A DNA stretch of 64,000 nucleotides from contig CAMQDS010000002.1 of assembly GCA_946999645.1 (NCBI GenBank), positions 155,260 through 219,259 on the forward strand, in the 5' to 3' direction. Numbering within the stretch: position 1 is the stretch's first letter; each line of letters opens with the position of its first letter. This document shows positions 34,898 through 43,543 of this stretch, one piece after another. A program made the translations under genes and the position numbers. The notes beneath the pieces are model-generated. The model was not told the origin of the DNA, made no database searches, and saw only the letters and a list, made by a program, of their open reading frames with translations. Source of the stretch: an uncultured Bacteroidales bacterium. Its GTDB lineage: Bacteria; Bacteroidota; Bacteroidia; Bacteroidales; UBA932.

Positions 34898-35833
34898 TTA
34901 AAATATAGTAAGTCCATCGTATGCGGGTAAAACAGGATATTTCAACCCCATAGATTTACACTTATCTGCAAGTTCTTTGCAAAATTCGCTGTATACGGGA
35001 AACGCATGACTTAAATGAGTCAGCCATGTGTGTTTTGCTCCTATACGTCCTGATAGTTCAAGTGCCTCATCAAGGCTGAAATGTGAATGATGTTTTTTGT
35101 ATCCCACTGTGTTAAGGGTAACGTGGTCAAGTCCCTTTAATTTTGCAAGTTCTGTATCAGGAAGATAACTCATATCTGTTATATAGGCGATATTTCCAAA
35201 ACGAAAGCCTAGTACAGGCATTTTATCATGAAGTCCTCTTATTGGAATTATTTCAACTCCTTTACCAGAGGGATCTGAATGAACAGCCTCAGATATAATA
35301 TCATCGCCTCCACTTCTTGGATGTATAATCCCATCTTCTGATTTATAACAATATCCTACGTCATGTACCCATACGAGGGAATGTTTTTCTTTTGAGGAAA
35401 ATATAAAGAAGGGTCTTTCATCTATGAGATTGATATTCCATTCTGGGGCGCCTATATATTTATTCTTTTCGAAGGCATAGGGGTATTCACTTTGAAGAGC
35501 TTCAAGTACAGGCTTTTCACAGAATACCTCTGTTGCCATGCTGTCTATATAGTTGAGGGAACGCAAGTCGTCCATTCCTCCAGTGTGATCTCTATGTTTG
35601 TGTGTTAGTAAAAGTGCATCAATGTGTGAAACACCTGCTCTAAGCATTTGAAATCTGAAATCGGGTCCTGCATCAATAAGTATTCTCAGACCACAGTAAT
35701 CTACTAATGCAGAAGACCTAAGACGTTTATCTTCAGGTGCTGAAGATAAGCATACCTTACACTTGCAGCCTATAACTGGTACTCCTTGTGAAGTTCCTGT
35801 CCCTAAAAATGTAAGTTTAGCCTTTTTGTCCAT
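34898..35833 (-). CDS. MBL-fold metallohydrolase, PhnP-like
   Basis: 311 residues. The PhnP-like start is clear: LTFLGTGTSQGVPVIGCKCK with a C-x-C-x2-C zinc knuckle (C23, C25, C28), then LLIDAGPDFRFQ-like DAGPDFRFQM and the metal motif THKHRDH (77-83). A second metal-ligand block is FGNIAYITD (D220), with late THLSHAF. In the family the residues before GVEIIPIRGLHDKMPVLGFR follow directly after the NINLIDERPF-like strand; here about 50 residues (142-192) are inserted between them. PhnP hydrolyses cyclic phosphodiesters, but the substrate of Bacteroidota homologues is not known. The ATG shares one base with the mtaB stop (TAATG). Confidence 0.82.
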   Translation of the reverse strand: MDKKAKLTFLGTGTSQGVPVIGCKCKVCLSSAPEDKRLRSSALVDYCGLRILIDAGPDFRFQMLRAGVSHIDALLLTHKHRDHTGGMDDLRSLNYIDSMATEVFCEKPVLEALQSEYPYAFEKNKYIGAPEWNINLIDERPFFIFSSKEKHSLVWVHDVGYCYKSEDGIIHPRSGGDDIISEAVHSDPSGKGVEIIPIRGLHDKMPVLGFRFGNIAYITDMSYLPDTELAKLKGLDHVTLNTVGYKKHHSHFSLDEALELSGRIGAKHTWLTHLSHAFPVYSEFCKELADKCKSMGLKYPVLPAYDGLTIF

Positions 35834-37125
35834 TATATTATAATTCTTTCAATAGTCCCTGCTTTTGGGGCATCATAAGGTCTCTCTATTCTGATATAAT
35901 TACCTGTATATCCTGACATTTTACCATCCTTAGATGAAGTTTCCCATAGGACGTTTTCTGCCATTCCTTTATTCGCTTTGATAAAATCAGAGTTTAACTC
36001 TTTGCATAATTCTTCTAACCTCTTAACTCTTAAAGACTTAATGCTGTCTTGAACTTGAAAAGGCATTTGTGCTGCTCTTGTTCCGATTCTTTTAGAATAA
36101 GGAAAAATGTGAATAAAAGCAGGCTTAATTTCATTTTTGAGAAAATTATAAGTCTGTTCAAACATTTCATCTGTTTCTCCTGGAAGTCCTACAATCACAT
36201 CAATTCCGAAAAATACAAGCGGAGTACCTGGCTTTTCAAATTGTTTCCGTATATAGTTAATTCTATCTTTAAATAAAGATGTAGTATAGTGTCTTCCTAC
36301 TTTTGCTAAAAGTTCATCGTTACCCGTCTGAAGGGGAATATGAAAATGCCTTTGAAATTTGGTTCCAGAAGCAAGCCAATCAATAATTTCTTCGGTTATA
36401 AGATTAGGCTCAATTGATGAAATGCGATATCTCTCAATACCTTTTACCTGATTTAATTGTTGCAGAAGAGTCAAAAACTTTTCTCCTGTAGTTCTACCGA
36501 AATCTCCAGTATTTACTCCAGTAAGTACAATTTCTTTGATACCTTTAGCGGCTATTTGTTCTGCTTGGAGAATAAGTTCGGATATTGGGATATTTCGACT
36601 TTCTCCTCTTGCATAAGGCACTGTACAATAGGCACAGAAATTATTACACCCATCCTGAACCTTTAGAAAAGAGCGTGTACGTTCCCCAGAAGAAAAAGCT
36701 CCCATTGTGTCCTTTGAAATCTCTCTATATTCTTCTGACATGCTTCTGATTTTGTACCCTTCTTCGTTACCTACATTAATATCTCCGCCAAGCATCCTTA
36801 GCGTTTCAGATACTACACGACTTTTTTCTTTAGCCCCAAAAATCAGTCTTACCCCCTCTATTTCTCTTATTTCTTCACGTTTTAATTCTGCATAACATCC
36901 TGTCACTACGATTGATGCATCGGGAGATGTACGATGACATTTGCGTATTATATTTCTACATTTATTGTCTGAATGTTGGGTTACGCTGCATGTGTTAATA
37001 AGGTATACGTCTGCTTTAGAGTCCCACGGCACTACTTCAAGTCCATTGGCTTTGAAGTGTCGCTCATAAGTAGAAGTTTCTGCATAATTAAGTTTGCAGC
37101 CTAAAGTCAAGAATGCTATTTTCAT
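35833..37125 (-). CDS. mtaB: tRNA t6A37 C2-methylthiotransferase MtaB
   Basis: 430 residues from the ATG at 37125, which gives the conserved start MKIAFLTLGCKLNYAETS and a 4-nt ATGA overlap with the upstream gene; an earlier start would add 7 residues only. The N-terminal UPF0004 domain has the three cluster cysteines C10, C46 and C77. The radical SAM motif C-x3-C-x2-C is in QDGCNNFCAYCTVPYARG. A TRAM domain follows near the C-terminus. MtaB adds a methylthio group to t6A37 of tRNAs that read ANN codons, forming ms2t6A. Its t6A substrate is made by TsaD, encoded 5 kb away. Confidence 0.94.
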   Translation of the reverse strand: MKIAFLTLGCKLNYAETSTYERHFKANGLEVVPWDSKADVYLINTCSVTQHSDNKCRNIIRKCHRTSPDASIVVTGCYAELKREEIREIEGVRLIFGAKEKSRVVSETLRMLGGDINVGNEEGYKIRSMSEEYREISKDTMGAFSSGERTRSFLKVQDGCNNFCAYCTVPYARGESRNIPISELILQAEQIAAKGIKEIVLTGVNTGDFGRTTGEKFLTLLQQLNQVKGIERYRISSIEPNLITEEIIDWLASGTKFQRHFHIPLQTGNDELLAKVGRHYTTSLFKDRINYIRKQFEKPGTPLVFFGIDVIVGLPGETDEMFEQTYNFLKNEIKPAFIHIFPYSKRIGTRAAQMPFQVQDSIKSLRVKRLEELCKELNSDFIKANKGMAENVLWETSSKDGKMSGYTGNYIRIERPYDAPKAGTIERIII

Positions 37126-37832
37126 ACAGACAAGATAAATACACAAGGTCTTTTACCTAAGAGAGGAATATTTTTTTTCCATTCGGATATAGACTTTGTT
37201 TTTATAAATTCATCGGGTAATGTTATGTTTAAGGCAATACATAATAAGGTGTCATCATTACATGTATTAAGCAAGTCTTTGAGCATTACATCATTACGGT
37301 ATGGTGTTTCGATAAATATCTGGCTCTGCTCTGAAATTTTTGAATGCTTTTCCAATGATTTTATTGCTGCCTTGCGTTCTTCTTGTTTAGTTGGCAAGTA
37401 GCCATTGAAAGCAAAAGACTGCCCATTCATTCCCGAAGACATTAATGCAAGCATTAGAGATGAGGGACCTACAAATGGAATTACCTTGATGTCTTTCCTA
37501 TGGCATAATGATACCAATAAAGCGCCTGGATCTGCTACAGCAGGAAGACCTGCTTCAGATATATATCCTACATCATTACCATTATCGAAAAGTCGGATAT
37601 AATTTTCTACTTCCTGCTTTGAGGTATGCTCATTGAGTTCATAAAAATCAAGTTCTTCAATATGTCCCTTTAGTCCTGCTGCAGATAAAAACCGCCTTGC
37701 TGTTCGGGTTTCTTCAACTACATAAGTATGAATTTTTTTAATAGCCTCTAAAGCCGGGTATGGAATGACTGTTGAAGGCTCATAATCTCCTATTGTAGAA
37801 GGAATAAGATAAAGTTTGCCTCTATTTTCCAT
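37122..37832 (-). CDS. RsmI-like SAM-dependent methyltransferase (tetrapyrrole methylase fold)
   Basis: 236 residues. KLYLIPSTIGDYEPSTVIP at the start, EETRTARRFLSAAGL, then the SAM loop GYISEAGLPAVADPGALLV and VIPFVGPSSLMLALMSSGM, with FNGYLPTKQEERK, are the RsmI family pattern. RsmI 2'-O-methylates C1402 of 16S rRNA; this one is shorter than classical RsmI (about 280), lacking the C-terminal part, and so is a Bacteroidota paralogue whose target is not certain. It overlaps the next gene (mtaB) by 4 nt and the TamB gene by 11 nt, so the three are coupled. Confidence 0.88.
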   Translation of the reverse strand: MENRGKLYLIPSTIGDYEPSTVIPYPALEAIKKIHTYVVEETRTARRFLSAAGLKGHIEELDFYELNEHTSKQEVENYIRLFDNGNDVGYISEAGLPAVADPGALLVSLCHRKDIKVIPFVGPSSLMLALMSSGMNGQSFAFNGYLPTKQEERKAAIKSLEKHSKISEQSQIFIETPYRNDVMLKDLLNTCNDDTLLCIALNITLPDEFIKTKSISEWKKNIPLLGKRPCVFILSV

Positions 37833-40800
37833 ACTGATGTCCTCCTATCCTTAATTGTACTTTTTCTTCTTTAATTCTTCCCATCTCTGCTTCTGCTCTC
37901 TCTTTTTTAAGTCTTTTTCTGCTCTTAAACAAATCTTTCAAAAATTCTTTAATATTGGCAAATTCACGTTGATAGGTAAGTCCTATTCCATTCCTTTGAG
38001 AATTGTCAATGAAACTTGTATATTGGTCAGCAGAATGTGAAAACAGTTTCAGCCTCAATGCCCCCGGTTTGTCAAGTTTTATTTCAATGTCCAAATCACC
38101 AACAATCTCATTGTTAGCTCCGGTAGTACTATATTTTCTGTTTCCAATTGTTCCGTTTACTATTACTCTGTTATCGAAAAACTCTGTAGACAAAGCCACA
38201 TCAAAAACATTTCTTCCATTTTGAGTACGATAATCCAATCCCAAATCCACTGGAATATCAAGGCTCTGAAGAATGTTATTAAGTTGGCTAGCCATAATAT
38301 CTGCTACCGTACTATTGAGCATCCCTGCATTATTTACAATTCCAGACCTTTCATCAGGAAGAAAACTATTGGAAATCAGCAGTGACAAAAATTGCTTCTG
38401 GACTTTATCTTCAGTACTTAAGGCATTATCTACAAGTGCCTTTGTTACAGGATCCAAATCAGGTACCTTTATGTCAAAACTTACCTTAGGCGAACTTATC
38501 TTATCTTTCAGAGCAATTATTCCTTCAACATTCCTTCTTGCTGTTGTAGTTGTATCAGAAATAAGGGTACCTATTGAAGTCTTGGTCTTATAGGAAGCTT
38601 TTATATCCAATTCGCTATCCATAACATTTCCATTGAATTTGATAGAACTGCCATCCTTTATAGATAAGTCTCTTTTGACAATGCCTAATGCGTCAAAATG
38701 ATAATTTCCTCCTAAAAGATTATAAATTCCATTAATTTTGAAAATATCTTTTGACGGTCTTATATCCAAGTCAATTATTCCGTTACCCCTACCTGTCAGG
38801 ATATTACCAGAACTCTTGTCTATTTCCACGGTTGTTACAATACCTGGATTGACATTTAAATGAAGTTTAACTCCAAGCTCACTTTCGCTGTTATTCTTCT
38901 TCTCTAAGCTCTCAATCATATCTCTATAAGTATATGAAGTTTTTATACAATCTGGTTGTATAAAAGTAAGTAAGTTGGAGCCTGAAGTTGTAGATGTATT
39001 AGATAATGGAAGATGAAATTTTCCTTCATTTTCCGTGCTTAAATTTCCTTCAAGTAAAATAGAATTTATAGGACCTCTTATAGCAAAACTTCCTGTTGCA
39101 TAGACATTTCCATAAAAAATAGGATTCTCGCGTTCCTGCAAATTAATTGCTTCTATATTATTGAATAAAAGTTCTGTATTGAAATAGATATTTTTAAACT
39201 TATTCCAATTTATACCTCCTTTTGCATAACCCTTTGCACCATACTTATCAGTAAGTCGCATGTCTTTGAAAATGAGTCCTTTGGAATTTAAAGATGCAGA
39301 GCCTTCAACATTATAAACGACTTTTGTATAATCAATTCCAAGTTTTCCATTACGGATATAAAGTTCGGTATCTCCAATATTAATATTATCCAATTTTCCG
39401 CTGCAGGTCAAATCTGCATAAATGTTCCCTTTAATTACATGAAATATGTCTTTGACAAATGGTTGTGCATATCCTGCTTCAAATCCATTCAAATGGATAT
39501 TTCCAGAGATTGATTTATTTTCTGTGTTTAATATAATACTTGAAGTTAAAGTCTGTTTCTCTTTAATTAAATTGCTGCAATTGAATTTGATGAATTTTGC
39601 TGCATCATAACTTTTACAATCAATATTAAGAGTTCCCATAGGTACTCCTGAAAAATATGTGGAGTCGCACTTAAAATCTAAATCTATAATTCCACCTTTG
39701 CTGCCAGGAGATGAAATAAATGCCTTGCCACTCATTAAGCCACTTATGTCATATTTGTTATCAGTTAATGTATTAAGTAAACTTAAATCGAATTTATCCG
39801 TGCCTATTTTTAAGGTATCGGCAGATTTATTTGATAGTGTCCCAGAAATATCTATTGTCTGGTTGTCATTGTTTATTGTTAAATCATTAATTTTTAACTT
39901 TTTAGGCTCTAAATAAATATTAGTTCCTCCTATATTCCATCTATGAGAATTTATATATATGCTTGATGGTAAAATATTTGCATTTAGGCAAAGAGCATTG
40001 GCTTCATTTTTAGCCATATGCCCCTTAATTAATATTTCTCCAGAATTGTATGTATCTATACTATTATCATAGGATAAACCCAATCCTAAATCGTTGTCAT
40101 TTACATACATCGTAATTCTTCCGTTTTTGATATTAAGAGGAGATAATCTTATTTCAGAGGCCTTGAGTTCTCCTGTTATTCCTTCAGAATTATTCTTTAT
40201 AATATAATTGAAATCTTTTAAATACTTATCTAAATAGGCTATCCTGCCAGATTTGATTCTTCCTTTGAAAAGGCCGTTTTTATCCAAATTAAGATTTATG
40301 GCTGTGCTATCAGCAATATACATACCTGGTGCAAAAAAAGATAATATATCTTTGGTATTATGTAAAATGGCAGAAAGTTCATACTCGTGGCTGGAGAACT
40401 GCGGTATTTTGTCCTCAAAGAGAACAGGCATTCCTTTGCCAACTGTTATTGCTTTAATATCATTAATAAACTCATCCAAAAAACCTGTTCCAACATAACT
40501 TGCTTGTAGAAAGTTAGACTTTATTCTTATTCTATTCAAGTCATTGTTTACATGAGAGGATATTTTTATATCTCCTACATTGTGCCTTCCTTCAGCATCT
40601 TCAAGCATTATATTATGTATAGCGATATTTCCTAAAATATCTGAAGATTCAAGGACTTTGAAGTCTGCAGTTGTCTTGAAATCAAGTTTGGTGTTTTCCC
40701 TTTTGTCTAAATGCAGAGCATATAAATCTGCATAACCTACATTTAAATAAAACTTATATATGGCGTTTTTATTTTTAAGGGAAGGTGCAAATATACCCTG

Positions 40801-42405
40801 GAAAAGAAATTTTAGATTGGGATCACGAGAAATTACCTTACCATTAAATGATCCTTTTTCATAAATTCCTTCTGCCGCTATATCTTTATAGTCGTATCCT
40901 AATGCAGATAAATTATTGATAATAAGCGAATCAATAGTTATTACAGGATTATTTTTGTCTAATGAAGCTCTAAACCTGGTATGCAGTGAGCATCTTCCAG
41001 GTTCTTTAATATTGAGCAAATGCCCTATATCCAACCTATCTGTTGCTACACCTCCGTTTATAAGTAAACTACGATTTTCATCTAAGAGGTTTCTTACATT
41101 AACACTCGCCCTAATCCCTCCTATATTTGAATTTGCACTACCTGATATATCAAGTCTGTTTATATGACCGTTTATATTTCCATTAAAACAAATGACTTGA
41201 TTACTATATGATTTAAATTTAGTCGTATCTATATTGACAGAACAATCTTTCAGACATTTTGTCAAACCAGAAAAGGTAAAATTAAAATTGTTTAATTTTA
41301 TATCGGTAAGTATATCTTTATAATTGGGAAGTCCTATTATAGAACCGTTTATAACACCTGATATGTTGCTGTCACAAGTCTTTATAGACACATTATTCAG
41401 ACTGAAGTCATTTACATATCCGATATATTGACCATCAATTTCAGCAGCCAGATTGATTTTTTTAAGTTCAGGAACGAAAAAGCCTATACTCTGCATATCT
41501 ATAAGGCTCTTTTTTATCTTAACATCCATCCTTACTGAAGATACAAAATCAGTCCAACTATCGTTATCCTTATATGTCAATAGAATTTTAGGAGACTTTA
41601 TATTCGACCAATAATCCTTTATTTTTACATTTTCTATAAGTATTTTTCCATCTCCAGCTTTTACAAAGGCTGAAACATTATCTGCATGATAGCCGCTTTT
41701 TTCTGTAAATGAAAGTTCATCTGAAATTCCCTGTATAACACTTCCTTTCATTTTAAGGCGTCTGCCTCGTAATGAATGTATTACAACATCAAGATCGTTC
41801 CAATCTATTGCATTACTTATATTCTGATTTGTAGCTGTAACATTCTTTAATCTAAATCTGAAGTTATCTACAGACAGTCTTGATATGTCAAAAATCTCAT
41901 TATTATTAATTTCTGTATCACTTTCGGTATTAATACGAAAAATTCGATTTAGATTGAATATGGTTGTATCCTTAGAATTTTTTGAAGGTTCAATCACCAA
42001 GGTTAATTTTCCGTTTTTGACTTTTGTCGTTCTAACATACAATCCGCGTTTGTAAAAAAGACCTTTCAGGCTAAAAGTTACAGAAATATGTTCTGCACTA
42101 AAAAGAGTGTCTACAGGACAAAATGACTTATTCAGGCTGTCTCTATATGGGTGATTATCTATTATACGAACATTATGTAGAGTTATCGCATCAAACGGAC
42201 GTATCTTAATCCTATCAAAATAGATTTTCCCATCAAGGTTTTTATTCAGTGATGCTACTGCCTTTTTTGCAAGGAAAACTTGTAGTGTAGTAGATTGTAA
42301 GGCGGCTATTATTCCCAAAACGAGAATAATAATAACTGCCAAAAAACTCCTGAATATTTTAATGAATTTACGAATAAGCCTTAATGATTTAACATTTAAA
42401 CTCAC
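37822..42405 (-). CDS. TamB-domain translocation and assembly protein
   Basis: 1527 residues. A membrane anchor (SFLAVIIILVLGIIAALQ, residues about 20-37) precedes a very long periplasmic region of repeated beta strands, ending with the DUF490/TamB C-terminal domain (about residues 1150-1490, VNNAGMLNSTVADIMASQLN, VDLGLDYRT, RVIVNGTIGNRKY). The C-terminus has a short basic tail. TamB-like proteins bridge inner and outer membranes and take part in lipid transport or outer-membrane protein assembly. The only in-frame start is GTG at 42405; no earlier ATG exists. The gene is divergent from tsaD, as in other Bacteroidota. Confidence 0.9.
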   Translation of the reverse strand: MSLNVKSLRLIRKFIKIFRSFLAVIIILVLGIIAALQSTTLQVFLAKKAVASLNKNLDGKIYFDRIKIRPFDAITLHNVRIIDNHPYRDSLNKSFCPVDTLFSAEHISVTFSLKGLFYKRGLYVRTTKVKNGKLTLVIEPSKNSKDTTIFNLNRIFRINTESDTEINNNEIFDISRLSVDNFRFRLKNVTATNQNISNAIDWNDLDVVIHSLRGRRLKMKGSVIQGISDELSFTEKSGYHADNVSAFVKAGDGKILIENVKIKDYWSNIKSPKILLTYKDNDSWTDFVSSVRMDVKIKKSLIDMQSIGFFVPELKKINLAAEIDGQYIGYVNDFSLNNVSIKTCDSNISGVINGSIIGLPNYKDILTDIKLNNFNFTFSGLTKCLKDCSVNIDTTKFKSYSNQVICFNGNINGHINRLDISGSANSNIGGIRASVNVRNLLDENRSLLINGGVATDRLDIGHLLNIKEPGRCSLHTRFRASLDKNNPVITIDSLIINNLSALGYDYKDIAAEGIYEKGSFNGKVISRDPNLKFLFQGIFAPSLKNKNAIYKFYLNVGYADLYALHLDKRENTKLDFKTTADFKVLESSDILGNIAIHNIMLEDAEGRHNVGDIKISSHVNNDLNRIRIKSNFLQASYVGTGFLDEFINDIKAITVGKGMPVLFEDKIPQFSSHEYELSAILHNTKDILSFFAPGMYIADSTAINLNLDKNGLFKGRIKSGRIAYLDKYLKDFNYIIKNNSEGITGELKASEIRLSPLNIKNGRITMYVNDNDLGLGLSYDNSIDTYNSGEILIKGHMAKNEANALCLNANILPSSIYINSHRWNIGGTNIYLEPKKLKINDLTINNDNQTIDISGTLSNKSADTLKIGTDKFDLSLLNTLTDNKYDISGLMSGKAFISSPGSKGGIIDLDFKCDSTYFSGVPMGTLNIDCKSYDAAKFIKFNCSNLIKEKQTLTSSIILNTENKSISGNIHLNGFEAGYAQPFVKDIFHVIKGNIYADLTCSGKLDNINIGDTELYIRNGKLGIDYTKVVYNVEGSASLNSKGLIFKDMRLTDKYGAKGYAKGGINWNKFKNIYFNTELLFNNIEAINLQERENPIFYGNVYATGSFAIRGPINSILLEGNLSTENEGKFHLPLSNTSTTSGSNLLTFIQPDCIKTSYTYRDMIESLEKKNNSESELGVKLHLNVNPGIVTTVEIDKSSGNILTGRGNGIIDLDIRPSKDIFKINGIYNLLGGNYHFDALGIVKRDLSIKDGSSIKFNGNVMDSELDIKASYKTKTSIGTLISDTTTTARRNVEGIIALKDKISSPKVSFDIKVPDLDPVTKALVDNALSTEDKVQKQFLSLLISNSFLPDERSGIVNNAGMLNSTVADIMASQLNNILQSLDIPVDLGLDYRTQNGRNVFDVALSTEFFDNRVIVNGTIGNRKYSTTGANNEIVGDLDIEIKLDKPGALRLKLFSHSADQYTSFIDNSQRNGIGLTYQREFANIKEFLKDLFKSRKRLKKERAEAEMGRIKEEKVQLRIGGHQYGK

Positions 42406-42457
42406 AAAAATAATATTTTTATTGCATAATAATAAACTGTTATGTTTTTAAAATTTA

Positions 42458-42465
42458 TAAATTTG
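42458..42465 (+). promoter_or_regulatory. -7 element of tsaD
   Basis: TAAATTTG, 23 nt before the tsaD ATG at 42489, so a leader of about 17 nt. It lies in the 83-bp gap that also must drive tamB in the other direction. No clear TTG -33. Confidence 0.5.
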
Positions 42466-42488
42466 CAATTCTAAAAAAATCTATAATT

Positions 42489-43511
42489 ATGGCAGATTTA
42501 ATATTGGGAATTGAATCATCTTGTGATGATACATCTGCTGCGGTTATAAAGGATGGTTATTTACTATCCAATATTATTGCAAGCCAGCAGGTACATAAAG
42601 ACTTTGGTGGTGTTGTCCCTGAACTTGCATCTCGGGCTCATGAACAAAATATAGTGCCTGTAGTAAGTCAGGCTCTTGATAAGGCAGGTGTAAAGGCAGA
42701 GGATTTGGATGCAATAGCCTTTACAAGAGGTCCAGGACTTTTGGGTTCTCTTCTTGTAGGGACATCTTTTGCAAAATCTTTGGGTATTGCTTTGAATATA
42801 CCTATTATTATGGTTAATCACCTTCAAGGACATATTCTTGCTAATTTTATTAAACAATATGATAAGGAAAACCGTCAACCATCTTTCCCTTATCTTTGTC
42901 TTTTGGTCTCAGGTGGTAATTCTCAGATAGTCAAAGTTAATAGTCCTTTGGATTTTGAAATTTTAGGGCAGACCATTGACGATGCTGTAGGAGAGGCATT
43001 TGATAAGTGTTCTAAAATGATGGGGTTGGGTTATCCAGGTGGTCCTGTAATAGATAGGCTTGCAAAAGCTGGTAATCCGGAGAGGTTCAAGTTCGCAAAG
43101 CCGCAGATACAGGGGTTAGATTACAGTTTCAGTGGAGTAAAGACATCTCTGCTATATTTTGTAAGGGATGAAATGGCAAAAGACCCTGAATTTATGGAAA
43201 AAAACAAAGAAGATATTTGTGCAAGTTTTCAAAAGACACTGATTGATATTCTTCTTGATAAATTAATAAAGGCAGCAAAGCAAACAGGAATTACTGAAAT
43301 TACAATAGGAGGAGGAGTTTCTGCAAATAGCGGATTGAGAAACAGAATTGAGGAAGAAGGAAAAAAGAGGGGCTGGACTACTTATTTGCCTGAATTTAAA
43401 TTTACTACAGATAATGCTGCAATGATAGCAATAGCCGGATATTTTCATTATCTTAATGGTGAAAGAACCCCTTTTGATGTAGCGCCTGTTTCAAGAATTG
43501 CAGATTTTTAG
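42489..43511 (+). CDS. tsaD: tRNA t6A37 threonylcarbamoyltransferase subunit TsaD
   Basis: 340 residues. ASKHA-fold protein with LGIESSCDDTSAAVI at the start, the metal-binding H111 and H115 in MVNHLQGHILA, LVSGGNSQIV, GEAFDKCSKMMGLGYPGGP and the late GGVSANSGLR. With TsaB, TsaE and TsaC it makes N6-threonylcarbamoyladenosine at A37 of ANN-decoding tRNAs. The other Tsa genes are not in the window. MtaB, which thiomethylates the same base, is on the opposite strand beyond tamB. Confidence 0.97.
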   Translation: MADLILGIESSCDDTSAAVIKDGYLLSNIIASQQVHKDFGGVVPELASRAHEQNIVPVVSQALDKAGVKAEDLDAIAFTRGPGLLGSLLVGTSFAKSLGIALNIPIIMVNHLQGHILANFIKQYDKENRQPSFPYLCLLVSGGNSQIVKVNSPLDFEILGQTIDDAVGEAFDKCSKMMGLGYPGGPVIDRLAKAGNPERFKFAKPQIQGLDYSFSGVKTSLLYFVRDEMAKDPEFMEKNKEDICASFQKTLIDILLDKLIKAAKQTGITEITIGGGVSANSGLRNRIEEEGKKRGWTTYLPEFKFTTDNAAMIAIAGYFHYLNGERTPFDVAPVSRIADF

Positions 43512-43543
43512 ATTAATTAATATTAGAAGGAAAATTTAACTAC

